NCBI RefSeq assembly: GCF_014649995.1
Contig: NZ_BMUC01000010.1
Span: 217,012 to 281,011 of the forward strand
Reading direction: 5' to 3'
Source of the DNA: Streptomyces griseoflavus
Lineage (GTDB): Bacteria; Actinomycetota; Actinomycetes; Streptomycetales; Streptomycetaceae
Length of the DNA stretch: 64,000 nt
The notes beneath the pieces are model-generated. The model searched no databases. It saw nothing but the letters and a program-made list of their open reading frames with translations, and was not told where the DNA came from. The position numbers and the translations under genes are program-made. Shown piece after piece: positions 62,454 to 64,000 of this stretch; position 1 is the stretch's first letter; the number at the start of each line of letters is the position of its first letter.

Positions 62454-63248
62454 TCACAAGGGAATGGACGCAGTGGCGGCGGTCGGCCGGAAGGTCACTG
62501 TGTCACCGGTGAAGTGCGCATTGAGCCCGCTCGGCGCGACAGTCACCGATCGCAGGTGCAGACCCTCGGGAATGTTGCGCAGCTGAATGGGTTCGGCAAG
62601 AACCTTTGCGAGCAGAGCCTGTCCCGCAGCCGGCAGTTGCCCCTGCGTGACGCTGAAGTCGGTGAAGGCGATGCGATTGGCGGAGACGGCTGCGACAGCC
62701 GTGCTCACGGTGGCCTCTCCGCCGAGCGGCAGGACGAGCTGGGCCCTGACCCTGCCTGTCTCGCTGTCTCCTTCGATCTCGAGGCCAAGTGCGTCCGACA
62801 AGTCCTCGTACGACAAGAACGCCGTCGCGTCCACGGCCTGTGCGTGGACCTGATCGGCATCGCTGGAGGTCTGCAACTCGTCCAGTCCTACGGTGAGCCT
62901 GGTCACCGGCAGCGGTCGGCCGGTGCCGCGAGCGGGTATGTCCTGGGCGGTGATGTCCACGTGTCGCAGAGTGCCGGAGGCCAGCTGCGGCAGGACGGGG
63001 AAGCCGCGTACATCGACCGAGGGACGCGCTGGAGTACCCATCCCCTGCTGGAACGCCTCGGCTGTACGGCTCTCCACGCGACTCGCCGCGGCACGGTCGA
63101 CGATGACGGCTGTCGCCCCCACCGCGAACAGACAGGTGCCGAAGATGACGGCCCTGCGACGTGTCCTCCGGCGCGGCGGGCGGACGGGCGCGAAGTCATC
63201 GCCGGGCTCAGGCCGGTGTCCGGGGCCGCCGTCAGGGTGCGGTTTCAT
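62454..63248 (-). CDS. DUF2993 (LmeA-like) membrane-anchored lipid-binding protein
   Basis: 264 aa. N-terminal basic region and membrane span (RRRTRRRAVIFGTCLFAVGATAVIV, about 28-52), then the extracytoplasmic DUF2993 domain: VDVRGFPVLPQLASGTLRHVDITAQDIPA and IPEGLHLRSVTVAPSGLNAHFTG. Family members include mycobacterial LmeA, which binds phospholipids during mannan synthesis. AAGGAAG before ATG 63248. Codon third positions are less GC-biased than in neighbours, suggesting a different history. Confidence 0.88.
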   Translation of the reverse strand: MKPHPDGGPGHRPEPGDDFAPVRPPRRRTRRRAVIFGTCLFAVGATAVIVDRAAASRVESRTAEAFQQGMGTPARPSVDVRGFPVLPQLASGTLRHVDITAQDIPARGTGRPLPVTRLTVGLDELQTSSDADQVHAQAVDATAFLSYEDLSDALGLEIEGDSETGRVRAQLVLPLGGEATVSTAVAAVSANRIAFTDFSVTQGQLPAAGQALLAKVLAEPIQLRNIPEGLHLRSVTVAPSGLNAHFTGDTVTFRPTAATASIPL

Positions 63249-63575
63249 GATTCTTCCTTTGCGTGGGCTGGTTGAGCGGCCGAGTGATCAAGAGGCCGTG
63301 GCGGGCGTGTACGGGCGAGGACGGCGCTGACCCACCGCGAGGGGCATCGGGCTCGGAGAAACGGCCGCCGAAGTGAATCGGAAGGCCACCGGGGCGGCCG
63401 CCACTTCGCGGACGATCTCCTCACGTCCGGTCCCGGCTCGACTCGCCGGTCCTGACGCGTCCCCTGGCGGTGAGTACGCCGACCGGGCTTCGCCTCACCG
63501 CCGAGTGCGCCCCCTGGCGTTGGTGACGCCGTCTCCGTCGAACGGCCAGGGGCCACCGGCGCCGGCCGCTCCCGG
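63249..63575. other. Intergenic region without recognised genes
   Basis: No gene supported. Contains an inverted repeat GGCGGTGAG (63466-63474) / CTCACCGCC (63494-63502) with a 19-nt loop and two loosely similar CCCCTGGCG segments about 50 bp apart. It may contain terminator functions for the aldolase gene. Confidence 0.4.
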
Positions 63576-64000
63576 TCAGCTGACCGAGTCGGCCGCCGCG
63601 AGGTCGAGGGCGATGTCCGTGATCATGTCCTCCTGGCCGCCGACCATCTTGCGCCGGCCGACCTCGACGAGGATCGCGCGCGTGTCGAGGCCGTGGCGGC
63701 GAGCAGCAGCTTCGGCGTGACGCAGGAAGCTGGAGTACACGCCCGCGTAGCCGAGGGTGAGGGTCTCACGGTCGACGCGGACCTCGCGGTCCTGCAGGGG
63801 GCGTACGACGTCGTCGGCGGCGTCCATCAGGGGGAACAGGTCGCAGCCGTGCTCCCAGCCCATCAGGTCGGCGACCGCGATGAACGCCTCCAGCGGGCAG
63901 TTTCCGGCTCCGGCGCCCTGGCCGGCGAGGGAGGCGTCGACGCGGGTGACACCGTTCTCGACGGCGACGACGGAGTTGGCGACACCCAGGCCGAGGTTGT
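63576..64000 (-). CDS. 4-hydroxy-2-oxovalerate aldolase, C-terminal part (truncated by window edge)
   Basis: About 141 C-terminal residues visible; the 5' end lies beyond 64000. Matches the MhpE/DmpG/HsaF family: [65 protein letters not shown] and [19 protein letters not shown]. It cleaves 4-hydroxy-2-oxo acids in meta-cleavage of catechols or sterol rings and normally works with an acylating aldehyde dehydrogenase, expected just outside the window. Confidence 0.93.
   Translation of the reverse strand, partial: NLGLGVANSVVAVENGVTRVDASLAGQGAGAGNCPLEAFIAVADLMGWEHGCDLFPLMDAADDVVRPLQDREVRVDRETLTLGYAGVYSSFLRHAEAAARRHGLDTRAILVEVGRRKMVGGQEDMITDIALDLAAADSVS

Overview
This window looks like chromosomal DNA of a Streptomyces. 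GC is very high (low 70s percent by eye), with strongly GC-biased third codon positions, many GTG starts, and Streptomyces-type families such as the SCO0930-family lipoprotein, RmdA, RpfD and the egtABCD cluster. From memory the gene order resembles the region around SCO0910-SCO0978 of S. coelicolor. That is recollection, not an alignment. No rRNA, tRNA, IS element, CRISPR array or replication origin was recognised.

Layout. 0.2-7.2 kb: a four-gene molybdenum hydroxylase operon (2Fe-2S, FAD, Mo subunits plus XdhC chaperone; closest in layout to PaoABC/PaoD) on the minus strand, with a divergent TetR gene, followed by a LysR gene. 7.2-13 kb: a zinc-ribbon microprotein and CaiB/BaiF CoA-transferase, then single genes for a phosphoribosyltransferase, an archease, an isochorismatase-fold hydrolase, a PPOX-fold protein, an orphan MazF-like toxin and a TIGR02452/PARG-type macrodomain enzyme, plus a decayed nucleotidyltransferase. 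13-17.5 kb: the translationally coupled ergothioneine operon egtABCD. 17.5-23.5 kb: orphan sugar-binding lipoprotein with a DasR-like site, dodecin, HAD phosphatase, LLM-type flavin oxidoreductase, PRC-barrel/DUF2382 stress protein, and an OlsB/OlsA-like ornithine-lipid acyltransferase pair.

23.5-31.5 kb: sdhCAB (b558-type succinate dehydrogenase) with a divergent LysR gene, then a SAM methyltransferase-rmdA-NTF2-like operon (c-di-GMP turnover). 31.5-40 kb: envelope genes (SCO0930-type lipoprotein, proline-rich membrane protein, DUF4239 protein, small anchored secreted protein, class F sortase, polysaccharide deacetylase, CapA-like protein), a universal stress protein and a MarR/hydrolase pair. 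40-46.8 kb: ECF sigma factor, hypothetical, zinc anti-sigma factor, Fpg/Nei glycosylase, PAS-GAF-PP2C-HATPase phosphatase and a lipase-maturation-factor-like protein.

46.8-64 kb: VOC protein with an apparent leaderless upstream peptide, GNAT, a 57-residue microprotein, a degenerate HD-type protein, a zinc-ribbon SDR fusion, a wax ester/diacylglycerol acyltransferase, a FhuF-like reductase upstream of glgA and glgC, a DMT transporter, rpfD, gnd, an extremely proline-rich small protein, a panD-GNAT-racemase operon, a DUF2993 protein in a compositionally different patch with a gene remnant, and the 3' end of a 4-hydroxy-2-oxovalerate aldolase running off the window.

Functional threads: primary carbon and energy metabolism (sdh, gnd, glg, panD), redox buffering (ergothioneine, aldehyde/xanthine-type hydroxylase), membrane and envelope biology (ornithine lipids, sortase, deacetylase, Rpf) and developmental signalling (rmdA, ECF sigma/anti-sigma, SpoIIE-type phosphatase). 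I see no single strong candidate for a new multi-gene defence or biosynthetic system. The most unusual signals are small: partial duplications at gene 3' ends, a short upstream peptide gene, uncalled microproteins, a MazF-like/PARG pair with overlapping 3' ends, and a shared C-terminal tail pattern in two surface proteins beside a class F sortase.
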